From NCBI RefSeq assembly GCF_000768675.1, contig NZ_AVPI01000008.1:23603-87602 (forward strand): a DNA stretch of 64,000 nt, read 5' to 3'. Below, piece after piece: positions 1 through 8,736 of this stretch. The first letter of the stretch is position 1. Every line of letters begins with the position of its first letter. The notes below the pieces were generated by a model. The model did no database searches. It saw nothing but the letters and a program-made list of their open reading frames with translations, and was not told the origin of the DNA. The position numbers and the translations under genes are program-made. This DNA comes from Knoellia flava TL1 (GTDB lineage Bacteria; Actinomycetota; Actinomycetes; Actinomycetales; Dermatophilaceae).

Positions 1-92
1 AGGTGCGTCGTGCCCGAGGTGAGGAAGAGGGTGGCGAGGCCCACGGTGGCCTTGTCGAGCGGCGGGGTCGTCTGCGGCATACGGGCCAGCAT
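1..92 (-). CDS. Start of a small membrane protein, possibly DoxX-like (cut by window edge)
   Basis: Only the first 30 codons lie in the window, reading MLARMPQTT, then PPLDKATVGLATLFLTSGTT and a final HL. The hydrophobic run GLATLFLTSGTTHL resembles the first membrane helix of small DoxX-like proteins, where a Ser-Gly-Thr-x-His motif is common, but this is too little to assign a family firmly. Two ATG codons are possible (92 and 80). It lies downstream of the antitoxin gene on the same strand, separated by a strong hairpin. Confidence 0.45.
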   Translation of the reverse strand, partial: MLARMPQTTPPLDKATVGLATLFLTSGTTH

Positions 93-96
93 CGCA

Positions 97-134
97 GAAC
101 GCGCCCCGGCTGCCGGGGCAGCGGGGGCGCGTTC
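97..134 (-). terminator. Hairpin after the antitoxin gene
   Basis: An 11-bp perfect stem, GAACGCGCCCC pairing with GGGGCGCGTTC, sits between the antitoxin stop and the next start. No T-tract follows, as is usual for hairpin ends in GC-rich actinobacteria. The same outer word GAACGCG recurs in the hairpin at 47379-47418. Confidence 0.6.
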
Positions 135-150
135 CAGGTGCGACCATCGG

Positions 151-444
151 TCAGGCCGGCGGCGGGGGCGGCGGGGTCGTCCCGTCGGTGCGCGGGCCGA
201 CCGCGTCGTGCGGGGTGGTCGTGGGCCCGGCCACCGGTCGGGCCGAGGAGATGCCGAGCCCGGCACGCAGGGCGTTGCCGCCCTTGCCGACGTGGCCGGC
301 GTACTTCGGGCTCACCTTCTTGCTCACCGTCGACTCGACCTTGCCGATGGCCGACGAGACGGACTCGGGGTTCTTCTGGGCGTAGTCACGGGCCTGCTTG
401 GCGAGGCCGGCGAGGGCGGCGAGCTTGATGACGCCACGAGCCAT
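151..444 (-). CDS. Rv0909/MT0933-type antitoxin-like small protein
   Basis: A 97-residue basic protein starting MARGVIKLAALAGLAKQARD. The central part has the repeated-looking lysine-rich helix pattern (KNPESVSSAIGKVESTV, SKKVSPKYAGHVGKG) of the MT0933_antitox family named after M. tuberculosis Rv0909, whose partner there is the adjacent toxin Rv0910. The last 30 residues are a Pro/Thr-rich tail ending in PPPPPPA. The ATG at 444 is preceded by a clear AGGAGG at the right distance; an upstream TTG at 483 lacks one. No obvious toxin (SRPBCC-fold, Rv0910-like) is visible next to it, so it may act alone or pair with a distant gene. The function is inferred from family resemblance. Confidence 0.6.
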   Translation of the reverse strand: MARGVIKLAALAGLAKQARDYAQKNPESVSSAIGKVESTVSKKVSPKYAGHVGKGGNALRAGLGISSARPVAGPTTTPHDAVGPRTDGTTPPPPPPA

Positions 445-590
445 GGGTCCTCCTGAGGTTGGGGATGGTCCTGTGAGGGGCAACTCGTCAGCCTGCCGCA
501 GGGTTCCCGCCCATGGGGTCTCGGGGCTTGACCAACTCCTGAGGCGTTCCTGACACGTTGCTGACCGGGGCCTTGCCGACGCCTTCCTAG

Positions 591-1012
591 CGTCGAAGGT
601 GCTGGCTTCGACTGACTCACGCGCAGGCCACCGCGAAGCTCTCTGCCGCCGGCATCACGTGGTCGTCGTCGGGCGGGTGCAGCAACCGCACCCTCTCGAC
701 GTGCACGTCGTTCGACCAGGTCAACTCGACGACGATCGACGGCGTCATCACCCTCAAGCGCGCCAGCGGGTGCGCCGTAACGTGACCGGCGGCACCGAGA
801 CCGGGCACGCCTCGGGGACCCACAGCCACTGGTACGGCTACAAGGTCGACATCTCGCTCTACTCGTGCGTGAGCAGCTACATCACGAACACCTTCGCGTA
901 TGCCGGTACCCGCAGTGACGGTGCCGCGCTCCACCGCTTGGGGGCCGGCAACCTCCATGCCAAGGAGGGCAGCCACTGGGACATCCTCTACTACAACTGC
1001 GGCGGCTGCTGA
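591..1012 (+). pseudogene. Frameshifted, 5'-truncated remnant of a cysteine-rich secreted protein with DD-peptidase-like motifs
   Basis: Two overlapping frames together encode one domain. The first (591-785) reads THAQATAKLSAAGITWSSSG, then CSNRTLSTCTSFDQVNS and ends at ASGCAVT followed by TGA. The second continues with VTGGTETGHASGTHSHW, GYKVDIS and a C-terminus EGSHWDILYYNCGGC. Adding one base near 783 joins them exactly, so a single-base deletion is the likely break. The spacing of GHA, SHW..YKVDI and HWDI resembles the His/Asp zinc ligands of the M15/hedgehog DD-peptidase fold, and six or more Cys suggest disulfides and export. I recall similar domains in secreted Streptomyces proteins. 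No signal peptide or start codon precedes the domain: a TAG at 588-590 closes the frame. Confidence 0.55.
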
Positions 1013-1026
1013 CCCCTCGCTCGTCG

Positions 1027-1078
1027 CTCCCGGTCCTCACGAACGGGGGACATGTCACGCACATGTGAGGACCGGGAG
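1027..1078. repeat. 14-bp perfect inverted repeat at the 3' end of the endonuclease-like gene
   Basis: CTCCCGGTCCTCAC (1027-1040) faces GTGAGGACCGGGAG (1065-1078) across a 24-base loop. The right arm lies inside the last codons of the minus-strand gene ending at 1055, so it can serve as a shared end for two converging transcripts. The left arm contains the word GGTCCTCACGAACGGGG (1032-1048), which recurs at 2057-2073 on the other side of the same gene. Confidence 0.65.
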
Positions 1079-1963
1079 GCCGAGGCCCCGCGCCACCTGA
1101 TGCATGAAGCGGTCCGGTTCCAGCCGAAGCCCGAGGAGGGGGATGCGAAGCACCCGCGTCGACCCGAGGGCCACCTCGTTGGCCCTGAGCGCGTCGTCGG
1201 TCGGGTTGAGCCCCAGCAGGTGGTGGCCACCGTCGATCTCGACGACGAGCCCGTCCCACTCGGCGTCGAGGTAGACCCGTCCGGAGGGGCCGGACCGGAG
1301 GCTCTGTCGCACGGGTGGCGGCAGGCCGTGGCGGCGGCACCATCCTCCGAAGTCGAGCTCGCCCAGCGAGTGTGCGCCGTCGCAGACATCGGGGATGATC
1401 TGGCCGAGGAGCGCGCGACGGGGCGAGCGCCTCACACCGAGCCAGGTGTCGAGCAGCCGCTGGGGCTGGACCAGTCGTTGCTGCACCGGCAGGCAGACCA
1501 GCAGCGCCGCCTGTCGGTCGGTGGAGGCCCACTGGGCCGCGTGGATCGTGGCCCACTCCGGAGCCAGGCGCGGCACGCCCGCGCGGATCCACCGCTCGAG
1601 CCGTCGACGCTGGTGCGTGGTCACCCCTTCGACGTCGCGCACGGTTGACGACCTCGGCAGGCTGACGTCGACGGTCGACGGGGTGAAGTGGGTCATGCCG
1701 TGGGCAACCAGCGCGGCGGGACCATCGAGCACGGCGCCGGGGCCGGACTCCCACACGGCTCGCCACAGATGGCCCACCGGCTCCATCGGAACCTCGAGCA
1801 CCGCGACGGTGTGCAGCCCCCACGACCACCAGCGCCCGTTGCCGCACTCTGTCCGGACATCGTTGCGGTGCACCCCCGCTGCACGCAGGTCACGGCGGCA
1901 CACGACTCCGCCGTGCGCCGACGCCAGGCCCACTGCGACCCGCCTTCTCTGATCCTTGTCCAT
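1055..1963 (-). CDS. AbiEi/DUF559-like protein (putative Vsr-fold endonuclease)
   Basis: A 302-residue protein starting MDKDQRRRVAVGLASAHGGV. The N-terminal third looks like the winged-helix AbiEi-type domain common in actinobacteria (RRDLRAAGVHRNDVR). The C-terminal 80 residues carry a pattern seen in DUF559/very-short-patch-repair folds: RVYLDAEWDGLVVEIDGGHH, then a hydrophobic strand and TRVLRIPLLGL. The acidic EIDGG..H segment would supply the catalytic site of a PD-(D/E)XK nuclease; this is family knowledge, not shown here. The ATG at 1963 is chosen over one at 1999 because the conserved start of such proteins matches it. The gene is flanked on both sides by the same 17-bp word, which is unusual. 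It has no evident partner gene. Confidence 0.6.
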   Translation of the reverse strand: MDKDQRRRVAVGLASAHGGVVCRRDLRAAGVHRNDVRTECGNGRWWSWGLHTVAVLEVPMEPVGHLWRAVWESGPGAVLDGPAALVAHGMTHFTPSTVDVSLPRSSTVRDVEGVTTHQRRRLERWIRAGVPRLAPEWATIHAAQWASTDRQAALLVCLPVQQRLVQPQRLLDTWLGVRRSPRRALLGQIIPDVCDGAHSLGELDFGGWCRRHGLPPPVRQSLRSGPSGRVYLDAEWDGLVVEIDGGHHLLGLNPTDDALRANEVALGSTRVLRIPLLGLRLEPDRFMHQVARGLGLPVLTCA

Positions 1964-2056
1964 CCGCCGATCGTCGGACGGCGCGTGGCCCGGAGCCACC
2001 TGCGGTGTGGTTCCTGTGGACCCCGAGGCCCCAGGCCCTCAGCTGTGGACGACGGG

Positions 2057-2097
2057 GGTCCTCACGAACGGGGTGCATCTCCCCCGGTTGCGAGGAC
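2057..2097. repeat. Second copy of the 17-bp repeat, inside an imperfect hairpin
   Basis: GGTCCTCACGAACGGGG (2057-2073) is an exact copy of 1032-1048. Here GTCCTC (2058-2063) pairs with GAGGAC (2092-2097), with an inner GGGG/CCCC pairing. It lies between two diverging genes, so a terminator role is unlikely on this side. Confidence 0.55.
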
Positions 2098-2182
2098 GCG
2101 GGCATCAGCGTGGTTGGATCGTGACCGGTGCTTCATCGAATTCCTGCACGGTGGGGCCGGTGAGCCCGGATCATGGCTGCGC

Positions 2183-3397
2183 ATGGAGGGTGATCGTGCG
2201 TCGGGGGTGGCGTGGGCGGTGCGCTGGGTCGGCGCACCGACGACGCTCGTCGCGCTCGTCGTCCTCGTCCTCAACGACCGGGTGCTCAAGGACGCGTGGC
2301 CCGGGCTGCTCACCGGCAAGCTGAGCGACGTCGCCGGGCTCGTCGTCGCTCCCCCGCTGCTCGCCCTCGCCATGGCGGCGGCCCGGCTGCCTCACGCCCG
2401 TGCGTGGGCTGTCGGGTCGACCGGCGTCCTCTTCGCCGTCGCCAAGGCAACGCTCGTCGGCAGCGAGGTCGCGTCCCAGGCGTGGTCGCTCGCACTGCCC
2501 TCGCTCGTCCGCCACGACGTCACCGACCTCGTCGCGCTCCCCGCCCTCCTGCTGGCGTGGCGCGCAGGTGGACGGGCATCCCGACCGTTCCCGGCTGGAC
2601 GGCGGCGGTCGTCCCTCGCCGTCGGCGCACTCGTGCTGCCCGGGGCGGTCCTGGCCACGACGGCGACGTCCTGCTCCCCCGCCGACGGTCTGCGGGAGGT
2701 CACGGTCTACGAGGGCGTCTTCACCGGCGGTGACGGCGGCATCGAGCGCCGGATCGTCACCAGCGACTGGTCGGCGGTCACGATCGACGACACCGGACGG
2801 CTCCAGCAGCTCAGCGGGCTGGACGAGGAGCGCCTCGCAGAGGACAGCGACGTCGTGACGACCGAGGCGTGCTCCACGAGCGACCCGCGCCGTTGCTGGC
2901 GCCGCGCGCAGGGCGCCCCGGCGGCCGTCGAGACCAGCTCCGACGGAGGTGCGACGTGGCAGCTCGAGTTCGCCGTCGACCGCCGCGAGCTGGCGGCCGT
3001 GCGGGAAGAGGTCGGTGACCGACGCTGCGGGTCCGAGCCGCCCCTCGGCGTCTCCGACATCGTCGTCCTCGACGGTCCGCAGGGTCAGGTCGTGGCCGCG
3101 GCCTCGTCCAACTCCGGTCTCCTCCTCCGCAGCACGACGGGCCAGTGGCGACGCGTGCCGCTCGGAGCCATCGGCCGGTCGGCCGACCCGCCGCCGACCC
3201 CTGATCCGCAGGTTCAGCTCTTTCCCGTCGACCGCGCCCCGACACCCACGACGACGACCCCGGGTCCGACGGGATCGACGGGTCCACGGGGGACCAGCGG
3301 ACCGGCGCCGAGCCCGACGTGCGCCTCACCCGGGACACGGACCTACACCCCCGACCCCCGCAACGGCCCGCCCGTCGTCGTCACCCGCTGCCCCTGA
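2183..3397 (+). CDS. Hypothetical membrane protein with a sialidase-like (SSDGG.TW) repeat and Pro/Thr-rich tail
   Basis: A 404-residue protein of unknown function. The first ~150 residues form several hydrophobic helices (LVALVVLVLNDRVLKD, LLALAMAAARL, SLAVGALVLPGAVLA). Residues from ~165 onward are polar; the segment ETSSDGGATWQLEF matches the Asp-box (S-x-D-x-G-x-x-W) of beta-propeller proteins, but only one good copy is visible. The C-terminus is rich in Pro, Thr and Ser, ending VVVTRCP, like an extracellular linker. The most likely topology is a membrane anchor with an outward-facing sensor or binding domain. The ATG at 2183 has only a weak ribosome site; a nearby GTG at 2191 is in another frame. 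Confidence 0.55.
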   Translation: MEGDRASGVAWAVRWVGAPTTLVALVVLVLNDRVLKDAWPGLLTGKLSDVAGLVVAPPLLALAMAAARLPHARAWAVGSTGVLFAVAKATLVGSEVASQAWSLALPSLVRHDVTDLVALPALLLAWRAGGRASRPFPAGRRRSSLAVGALVLPGAVLATTATSCSPADGLREVTVYEGVFTGGDGGIERRIVTSDWSAVTIDDTGRLQQLSGLDEERLAEDSDVVTTEACSTSDPRRCWRRAQGAPAAVETSSDGGATWQLEFAVDRRELAAVREEVGDRRCGSEPPLGVSDIVVLDGPQGQVVAAASSNSGLLLRSTTGQWRRVPLGAIGRSADPPPTPDPQVQLFPVDRAPTPTTTTPGPTGSTGPRGTSGPAPSPTCASPGTRTYTPDPRNGPPVVVTRCP

Positions 3398-3398
3398 C

Positions 3399-3421
3399 CT
3401 GACCGAGCGAGGGTCGGTCAG
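3399..3421. terminator. Shared hairpin between converging genes
   Basis: CTGACCGA (3399-3406) pairs with TCGGTCAG (3414-3421) across a 7-base loop. It covers the 2-bp edge of the acetyltransferase stop and follows the membrane-protein stop directly. Confidence 0.55.
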
Positions 3422-4263
3422 AGCAGGACCGTGGTGAACTCCCCGACCGGCGCGAACCCGAGCCGGTCGTAGGTCGCGAGCGCCGGCGCGTTGAAGTCGT
3501 TGACATAGAGCGAGACGAGGGGAGCCGGCCCGGCCATGACCTGCTCCATGACCGACGCGATCATCGGCACGGCCAGCCCCTGCCCCCGCAGGTGCGGCGC
3601 GAGCCACACCCCCTGGAGCTGGGCGCACCCCAGAGCGAGTGAGCCGATGTCGGTCTTGAAGACGACCTCGCCGTCCTCGACGACCACCCACGTGTGCCCG
3701 CGGGCGATGAGTGCCGCGAGCGAGCCTCGGTAGCTGCGCGGTGACCCCGTGTAGGGCGGGTACCCGATCTCAGCGGTGAACATGTGGGCCGCCGCTGGCA
3801 GGACGATGTCGACCTCGTCCGCACGCGCCGGTCGCACCCGCATGTCGAGCTCGATGCCGAGCGCGGACGGCGGGGTCGACGTCGACAGCATCGGCTGGTG
3901 AGCCCGGACGGCGCGCGGCTGTCCCCAGTGCGGCTCGAGGTCGTCCCAGAGGTCGACGACCTCCTCGCGAGGACCGAGCAGGGAGGCGATGCGCCCCCGC
4001 CACCGGCGCATCCGCTCGGCGTACATCACCCGTTCGGCCGCGGTCGTCTCGACCGGCACGACGTTGGAGCTGGCCCAGCACAGCGATGTGAGCCGCCCCT
4101 CCTCGCGCACGCCCATCACTGCGCTCACCGACCCCGCCGCGACCGTCTCGAGGATCCGCGCGGCCACGAAGACGTGCGCCGCGACGTTGCGCGAGCAGAG
4201 CTCGAGGGCGTCGTCGACGTCGGTGCGGGTGAGGGACCTCACCGGGCTGCGGGTGCGGAGCAC
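3418..4263 (-). CDS. DUF4081/GNAT-family acetyltransferase (Rv2867c type)
   Basis: A 281-residue protein with an N-terminal DUF4081-like half and a C-terminal GNAT acetyltransferase half. The acetyl-CoA-binding motif is visible at about residues 218-231 (GVWLAPHLRGQGLA), followed by the usual NDFNAPALATYDRLGF, where the Asn and Tyr are common GNAT residues. The substrate is not known. In Mycobacterium the orthologue Rv2867c lies directly downstream of ispG, as here (85 bp away), so the gene is probably part of the conserved ispG neighbourhood, with a hairpin in between. Confidence 0.8.
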   Translation of the reverse strand: MLRTRSPVRSLTRTDVDDALELCSRNVAAHVFVAARILETVAAGSVSAVMGVREEGRLTSLCWASSNVVPVETTAAERVMYAERMRRWRGRIASLLGPREEVVDLWDDLEPHWGQPRAVRAHQPMLSTSTPPSALGIELDMRVRPARADEVDIVLPAAAHMFTAEIGYPPYTGSPRSYRGSLAALIARGHTWVVVEDGEVVFKTDIGSLALGCAQLQGVWLAPHLRGQGLAVPMIASVMEQVMAGPAPLVSLYVNDFNAPALATYDRLGFAPVGEFTTVLL

Positions 4264-4314
4264 GCGCTCAGCCTAGGCGGCAACCCTGCCCACCACCCGG
4301 CGCACGAGCCATTT

Positions 4315-4331
4315 CGTCGCGCCCCGCGACG
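4315..4331 (-). terminator. Hairpin after ispG
   Basis: CGTCGCG (4315-4321) pairs with CGCGACG (4325-4331) with a 3-base loop, 18 bases past the ispG stop; on the minus strand it is followed by AAAT. Confidence 0.5.
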
Positions 4332-4348
4332 CGACGCCCAGCGGCAGG

Positions 4349-5509
4349 TCAGCCGACGGTGACGCTCGGGACGCCCGCGGACTCCTCGTCGATCGGCTCG
4401 CCCATCTCCTCGGCGATCCGCATCGCCTCCTCGATGAGGGTCTCGACGATCTGGCTCTCGGGCACGGTCTTGATGACCTCGCCCTTGACGAAGATCTGGC
4501 CCTTGCCGTTGCCCGAAGCGACACCAAGGTCGGCCTCGCGGGCCTCGCCGGGTCCGTTGACGACGCAGCCCATGACGGCGACGCGCAGCGGCACGGTCAT
4601 GCCCTCGAGGCCGGCGGTGACCTCGTCGGCGAGCTTGTAGACGTCGACCTGCGCGCGACCGCACGACGGGCACGAGACGATCTCGAGCTTGCGCGGCTTG
4701 AGGTTGAGCGACTGGAGGATCTGGTTGCCGACCTTGACCTCCTCGACCGGCGGGGCCGAGAGGGAGACGCGGATCGTGTCGCCGATGCCCTTGGAGAGGA
4801 GCGCGCCGAACGCCGTCGCCGACTTGATCGTGCCCTGGAACGCCGGCCCGGCCTCGGTGACGCCGAGGTGCAGCGGCCAGTCGCCCCGCTCGGCGAGCAG
4901 CTCGTAGGCCTTGACCATGACGACCGGGTCGTTGTGCTTGACCGAGATCTTGAAGTCGTGGAAGTCGTGCTCCTCGAAGAGCGAGGCCTCCCACACGGCC
5001 GACTCGACGAGCGCCTCGGCGGTCGGCTTGCCGTACTTCTCGAGCAGCCGCTTGTCGAGCGAGCCCGCGTTGACGCCGATCCGGATCGAGACGCCGGCGG
5101 CCTTGGCGCGCTTGGCGATCTCGCCGACCTGGTCGTCGAACTGACGGATGTTGCCGGGGTTGACGCGCACGGCGGCACAACCGGCGTCGATCGCGGCATA
5201 GACGTACTTCGGCTGGAAGTGGATGTCGGCGATGACCGGGATCTGCGACTTCTGCGCGATCGCCGGCAGCGCCTCGGCGTCGTCCTGGCTCGGGCACGCG
5301 ACGCGCACGATGTCGCACCCGGCCGCGGTGAGCTCGGCGATCTGCTGGAGCGTCGCGTTGATGTCGGTCGTCGGGGTCGTGCACATCGACTGCACCGAGA
5401 TGGGGGCGTCGCCGCCGACCTCGACCTTGCCGACCTTGATCTTGCGCGTCTTGCGACGCGGCGCGAGCACGGGAGCTGGCAGGGACGGCATACCGAGACC
5501 AACAGTCAT
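4349..5509 (-). CDS. ispG: 4-hydroxy-3-methylbut-2-en-1-yl diphosphate synthase (GcpE)
   Basis: A 386-residue enzyme of the MEP isoprenoid pathway; it reduces methylerythritol cyclodiphosphate to HMBPP with a [4Fe-4S] cluster. The family pattern is clear: [15 protein letters not shown] near the N-terminus, [18 protein letters not shown], and the cluster ligands Cys280, Cys283 ([16 protein letters not shown]) and Cys315 ([17 protein letters not shown]) with Glu322. It lies downstream of rip1 and dxr, the order conserved in Mycobacterium (dxr-rip1-gcpE). The start ATG at 5509 gives the usual bacterial length. The start region holds a GGCATAC and, just upstream, a GTATGCC copy of the window-wide word. 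Confidence 0.97.
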   Translation of the reverse strand: MTVGLGMPSLPAPVLAPRRKTRKIKVGKVEVGGDAPISVQSMCTTPTTDINATLQQIAELTAAGCDIVRVACPSQDDAEALPAIAQKSQIPVIADIHFQPKYVYAAIDAGCAAVRVNPGNIRQFDDQVGEIAKRAKAAGVSIRIGVNAGSLDKRLLEKYGKPTAEALVESAVWEASLFEEHDFHDFKISVKHNDPVVMVKAYELLAERGDWPLHLGVTEAGPAFQGTIKSATAFGALLSKGIGDTIRVSLSAPPVEEVKVGNQILQSLNLKPRKLEIVSCPSCGRAQVDVYKLADEVTAGLEGMTVPLRVAVMGCVVNGPGEAREADLGVASGNGKGQIFVKGEVIKTVPESQIVETLIEEAMRIAEEMGEPIDEESAGVPSVTVG

Positions 5510-5555
5510 GCGACCCAGTATCCCGTATGCCGGGAGCGCGCCTTCCCGGGCACCC

Positions 5556-6920
5556 TCACCCGCCGAGGTCGATGGGGTTGACGATGTCGGCGTAGATGAG
5601 CAGGGCCGACATGACGAGCAGACCGAGCGAGACGGCATACGCGACAGGGAGCGCCTTGGCGACGTCGACGTGACCGGGGTCGGGGCGGCCGCGCAGGCGG
5701 GCCCAGCCCTTCTTCGTGCCCTCCCAGAGCGCACCGGCGACGTGGCCTCCGTCGAGGGGCAGCAGCGGGATGAGGTTGAAGACGAAGAGCATGAAGTTGA
5801 GCGAGGCCAGGAGCATGACGAGGAACCAGGCCTTGTCGTCCCACGACTCCCCGACGATGTCGTCGAGCTTGCCGGAGGACACGTCGCCGGCGACCCGGCC
5901 GACGCCGACGACCGAGATCGGGCTCTCGACGTCGCGCTCCTGCCCGGAGAACGCGGCGTTCCAGACGCCGACCATCTTCTGCGGGATGCGGACGATCGCG
6001 CCGGCCGTGCGCCACAGGTTCTCGCCGATGATGCCGGGCACGGCGGTCAGCGGCTGCGCCTCGTAGTCGAGGATCGACGACGAGCTGACTCCGAGGTAGC
6101 CGGTCTCGATGACCCTCTGGGTGCCGTCGCCACCGAGGATGGGCTGGCCCTGGTCGTCGTAGGCCGGGAGCGTGTTGAGGATCGGGGTCACCGTCAGGGT
6201 GCGCTCGGCACCGTCGCGCAGGACGACGACCTCGGTCGGCTGGTCGACGCGGGGGCGCACGAGGCGACCGACGTCCGCCGAGGTCATGACGGGCTCGCCG
6301 TTGATCGTGCGGATCTCGTCACCGGGCAGGATGCCGGCGGCGTTGGCCGGCGTCTCGGGCGCCCCGGCGCAGCTTGGGTCGGTGCGGGCCTCGTCGACGG
6401 TCTTGACGCACTCGGCGACGGCGGCGACCCGCGCGCCCTCCTGCACCGAGAGGATGCCGTGGGCGGTGACGAGGACGGTGAGCAGGACCGTGCCGATGAC
6501 GAAGTTCATGAAAGGGCCGCCGAGCATGATGACGACCTTGCGGTGCACCGGCAGCCTGTAGAAGACGCGGTTCTCGTCGCCGGGCCGCAGCTCCTCGAGC
6601 GAGGCCTTGCGCGCCTCGTCGGCGAGCTGGCTGAACCGCCCGGTCGAGGACACCCGCACCTTCGTCGGGTCCTCGCCCGGGCGCGGCGGGAACATGCCGA
6701 TCATCCGGATGTAGCCGCCGAGCGGGATCGCCTTGATGCCGTACTCGGTCTCGCCCCGGCGGCGCGACCACAGGGTGGGCCCGAAGCCGACCATGTACTG
6801 GGTCACCCGCACCCCGAACTTCTTCGCGGGCACGAGGTGGCCGATCTCGTGCAGCGCGATCGACGCCCCCACGCCCACGGCGAGGACGAGGACGCCCACG
6901 AGATACGCGACAACGGTCAT
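5556..6920 (-). CDS. rip1: Site-2 zinc metalloprotease, M50 family (Rip1/RseP)
   Basis: A 454-residue inner-membrane protease that cuts substrates within the membrane; in mycobacteria Rip1 processes anti-sigma factors. The zinc motif HEIGH is at residues 24-28, in the first membrane helix. A central PDZ domain (about 195-280: [20 protein letters not shown]) is followed by the second active-site motif, [12 protein letters not shown] (382-393), whose Asp390 is the third ligand. Four membrane helices are evident. It lies between dxr and ispG, 46 bp from ispG, and is probably co-transcribed with both. The word GGCATAC at 5634 encodes part of VAYAV in its last helix. Confidence 0.95.
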   Translation of the reverse strand: MTVVAYLVGVLVLAVGVGASIALHEIGHLVPAKKFGVRVTQYMVGFGPTLWSRRRGETEYGIKAIPLGGYIRMIGMFPPRPGEDPTKVRVSSTGRFSQLADEARKASLEELRPGDENRVFYRLPVHRKVVIMLGGPFMNFVIGTVLLTVLVTAHGILSVQEGARVAAVAECVKTVDEARTDPSCAGAPETPANAAGILPGDEIRTINGEPVMTSADVGRLVRPRVDQPTEVVVLRDGAERTLTVTPILNTLPAYDDQGQPILGGDGTQRVIETGYLGVSSSSILDYEAQPLTAVPGIIGENLWRTAGAIVRIPQKMVGVWNAAFSGQERDVESPISVVGVGRVAGDVSSGKLDDIVGESWDDKAWFLVMLLASLNFMLFVFNLIPLLPLDGGHVAGALWEGTKKGWARLRGRPDPGHVDVAKALPVAYAVSLGLLVMSALLIYADIVNPIDLGG

Positions 6921-6989
6921 GAGGGAAACCTTCGGTGCCTTCCGGTGGTGCGTGCGACGGTCCCAGAGGATCGGTCTCGGACGAACGGC

Positions 6990-8180
6990 TCAGATGCCGA
7001 GCTCGGTGGCGGCCTGCCCCCGGGCCCACGCGTCTGCGCTGAGCACTCCCTCAACGGTCGACGCGTCGACATCACTCCCAGTATGCGCGTCCGCGTGGGC
7101 GTCGACGACCCGCTCCACCGAGCGGACGATGTCGACGAACCCGATCCGGCCCTCGTGGAAGGCGTCGACGGCGACCTCGTTGGCCGCGTTGTAGACGGCG
7201 GGGAACGTCCCACCCGCCTCCCCCACCCGGCGCGCGAGACGCACGGCCGGGAAGGCGTCGTCGTCGAGCGGCGCGAAGTCCCACGACTGGGTCAGCGACC
7301 AGTCGCAGGGCTCGTCGACGTCGTCGAGCCGCTCGGGCCAGGACAGACCGAGCGCGATCGGCACGAGCATGCGTGGCGGTCCGAGCTGGGCGATCGTCGA
7401 GCCGTCGCGGAACTCCACCATCGAGTGGATCTGCTGCTGGGGGTGGACGACGACGTCGATCCGGTCGAAGGGGATGTCGAAGAGCAGGTGCGCCTCGATG
7501 ACCTCGAGACCCTTGTTGACGAGCGTCGCCGAGTTCGTCGTGATGACCCTCCCCATCGAGAAGTTCGGGTGTGCGAGCGCCTGCTCGGGCGTGACGCCGG
7601 CGAGCTCCTCCCGCGTCCGCCCGCGGAACGGCCCGCCGCTCGCGGTGATGACGAGCCGGCGCACCTCCTCGGCGCGGCCACCGCGCAACGACTGCGCGAT
7701 GGCCGAGTGCTCCGAGTCCACGGGCACGATCTGGTCGGGCCCCGCCGCGCTGCGCACGAGGTCGCCACCGATGATGAGCGACTCCTTGTTGGCTAGGGCG
7801 AGCGTCGAGCCGGCGGCCAGGGCCGCCAGGGTCGGGCGCAGGCCGATCGACCCGGTGATGCCGTTGAGGACGACGTCGGCTCCGCACCCGGCTGCCCTCA
7901 CCGCAGCCTCGTCCCCGACGACGATCTCGGGTGCGTATGCCGTTCGTCCCCGCTCCACGGCATACGCACCGACAGCGGAGCGCACGTCCTCGACCGAGCC
8001 GGACGCGACCGCCACGAGGGGCACGTCGAAGTCGACGGCCTGGCGGGCGACGAGGTCGACGTTTCCGCCGGCGCTCAGCGCGACGACGGTGAAACGGTCG
8101 GGGTTGCGGCCGATGACGTCGAGGGCCTGGGTGCCGATGGAGCCCGTCGACCCGAGGAGCGCGACCGTGCGCGCGCTCAC
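6990..8180 (-). CDS. dxr: 1-deoxy-D-xylulose 5-phosphate reductoisomerase
   Basis: A 396-residue NADPH-dependent enzyme making methylerythritol 4-phosphate, the committed step of the MEP pathway. The Rossmann motif LGSTGSIG is at residues 9-16. Further family motifs are ANKESLIIGG, PVDSEHSAIAQSL, SGGPFRG and MGRVITTNSATLVNKGLEVI. The start is GTG at 8180, overlapping the thioesterase stop as GTGA, which implies translational coupling. Two facing copies of the window-wide word (7935 and 7959) lie 17 bp apart in the coding region, reading TAYAV and TAYAP. Confidence 0.97.
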   Translation of the reverse strand: MSARTVALLGSTGSIGTQALDVIGRNPDRFTVVALSAGGNVDLVARQAVDFDVPLVAVASGSVEDVRSAVGAYAVERGRTAYAPEIVVGDEAAVRAAGCGADVVLNGITGSIGLRPTLAALAAGSTLALANKESLIIGGDLVRSAAGPDQIVPVDSEHSAIAQSLRGGRAEEVRRLVITASGGPFRGRTREELAGVTPEQALAHPNFSMGRVITTNSATLVNKGLEVIEAHLLFDIPFDRIDVVVHPQQQIHSMVEFRDGSTIAQLGPPRMLVPIALGLSWPERLDDVDEPCDWSLTQSWDFAPLDDDAFPAVRLARRVGEAGGTFPAVYNAANEVAVDAFHEGRIGFVDIVRSVERVVDAHADAHTGSDVDASTVEGVLSADAWARGQAATELGI

Positions 8181-8692
8181 GCGCCCTCCCGCGACTCGTC
8201 CTGGGCCTCGGCTGCCCGGGAGGCCTCGATCGCTGCGCGCATGGCGAGCCGGTGCTCGCGCCGGATCTCGGCCTCGCGGAAGCGCCGCTTCTCCTCGGCG
8301 GTCTCGAGCTCCAGCGGCGGCACCGCCTTGGAGCGACCGTCGGCGTCGACGGCGACGAAGACGAGGTAGGCACTAGCGACGTGGACCCGGTCGGTGTTGG
8401 AGTCCCAGCGGTCGACCTCGACGCGCACGCCGACCTCCATCGAGCTGCGGCCGGCCCAGTTGAGCTGCGCGCTGGAGTGGAGGATGTCGCCGACCCGGAC
8501 CGGGGTGAGGAAGGACATCTCGTCGAGGGCGGCCGTGACCGCCGGTCCACCGGCATAGCGGTTCGCGACGACGCCGGCGATGCTGTCGACGGCCTTCATG
8601 ATGTTGCCGCCGTGCACGGTGCCGAGGAGGTTGGCCTCGGTCGCGCGCATGATCTCGGACAGGTTGACGCGGGTCTCGCTGGGTGTCGTCAC
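8177..8692 (-). CDS. Acyl-CoA thioesterase, hotdog fold (YciA-like)
   Basis: A 171-residue protein with a single hotdog domain. The active-site stretch NLLGTVHGGNIMKAVDSIA (21-39) carries the conserved Asn and Asp (Asn21, Asp36) of acyl-CoA hydrolases, and the second strand pattern SSMEVGVRVEV matches. The last ~35 residues are a charged helix (EEKRRFREAEIRREHRLAMR). The substrate acyl group cannot be told. GTG at 8692 is the start; a CAGGAT box ends 6 bases upstream, so the transcript may be leaderless. It overlaps dxr by 4 bases, so it heads the dxr-rip1-ispG run. Confidence 0.85.
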   Translation of the reverse strand: MTTPSETRVNLSEIMRATEANLLGTVHGGNIMKAVDSIAGVVANRYAGGPAVTAALDEMSFLTPVRVGDILHSSAQLNWAGRSSMEVGVRVEVDRWDSNTDRVHVASAYLVFVAVDADGRSKAVPPLELETAEEKRRFREAEIRREHRLAMRAAIEASRAAEAQDESREGA

Positions 8693-8698
8693 GCACCC

Positions 8699-8704
8699 AT
8701 CCTG
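8699..8704 (-). promoter_or_regulatory. Likely -10 box of the thioesterase-dxr operon
   Basis: CAGGAT on the minus strand ends 6 bases before the GTG start, the spacing expected when transcription begins at the start codon. No clear -35 box is seen. Confidence 0.4.
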
Positions 8705-8736
8705 CCAGCGGGTCGATGGCGCCTTCGAGACGCTCG

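Noticed and set aside
5223..7796. An 857-codon open frame on the plus strand
   Set aside because: It runs antisense to ispG, rip1 and dxr, all of which have clear family motifs. Its protein is Arg/Asp/Gly/Val-rich with no domains, the usual shadow in high-GC DNA.
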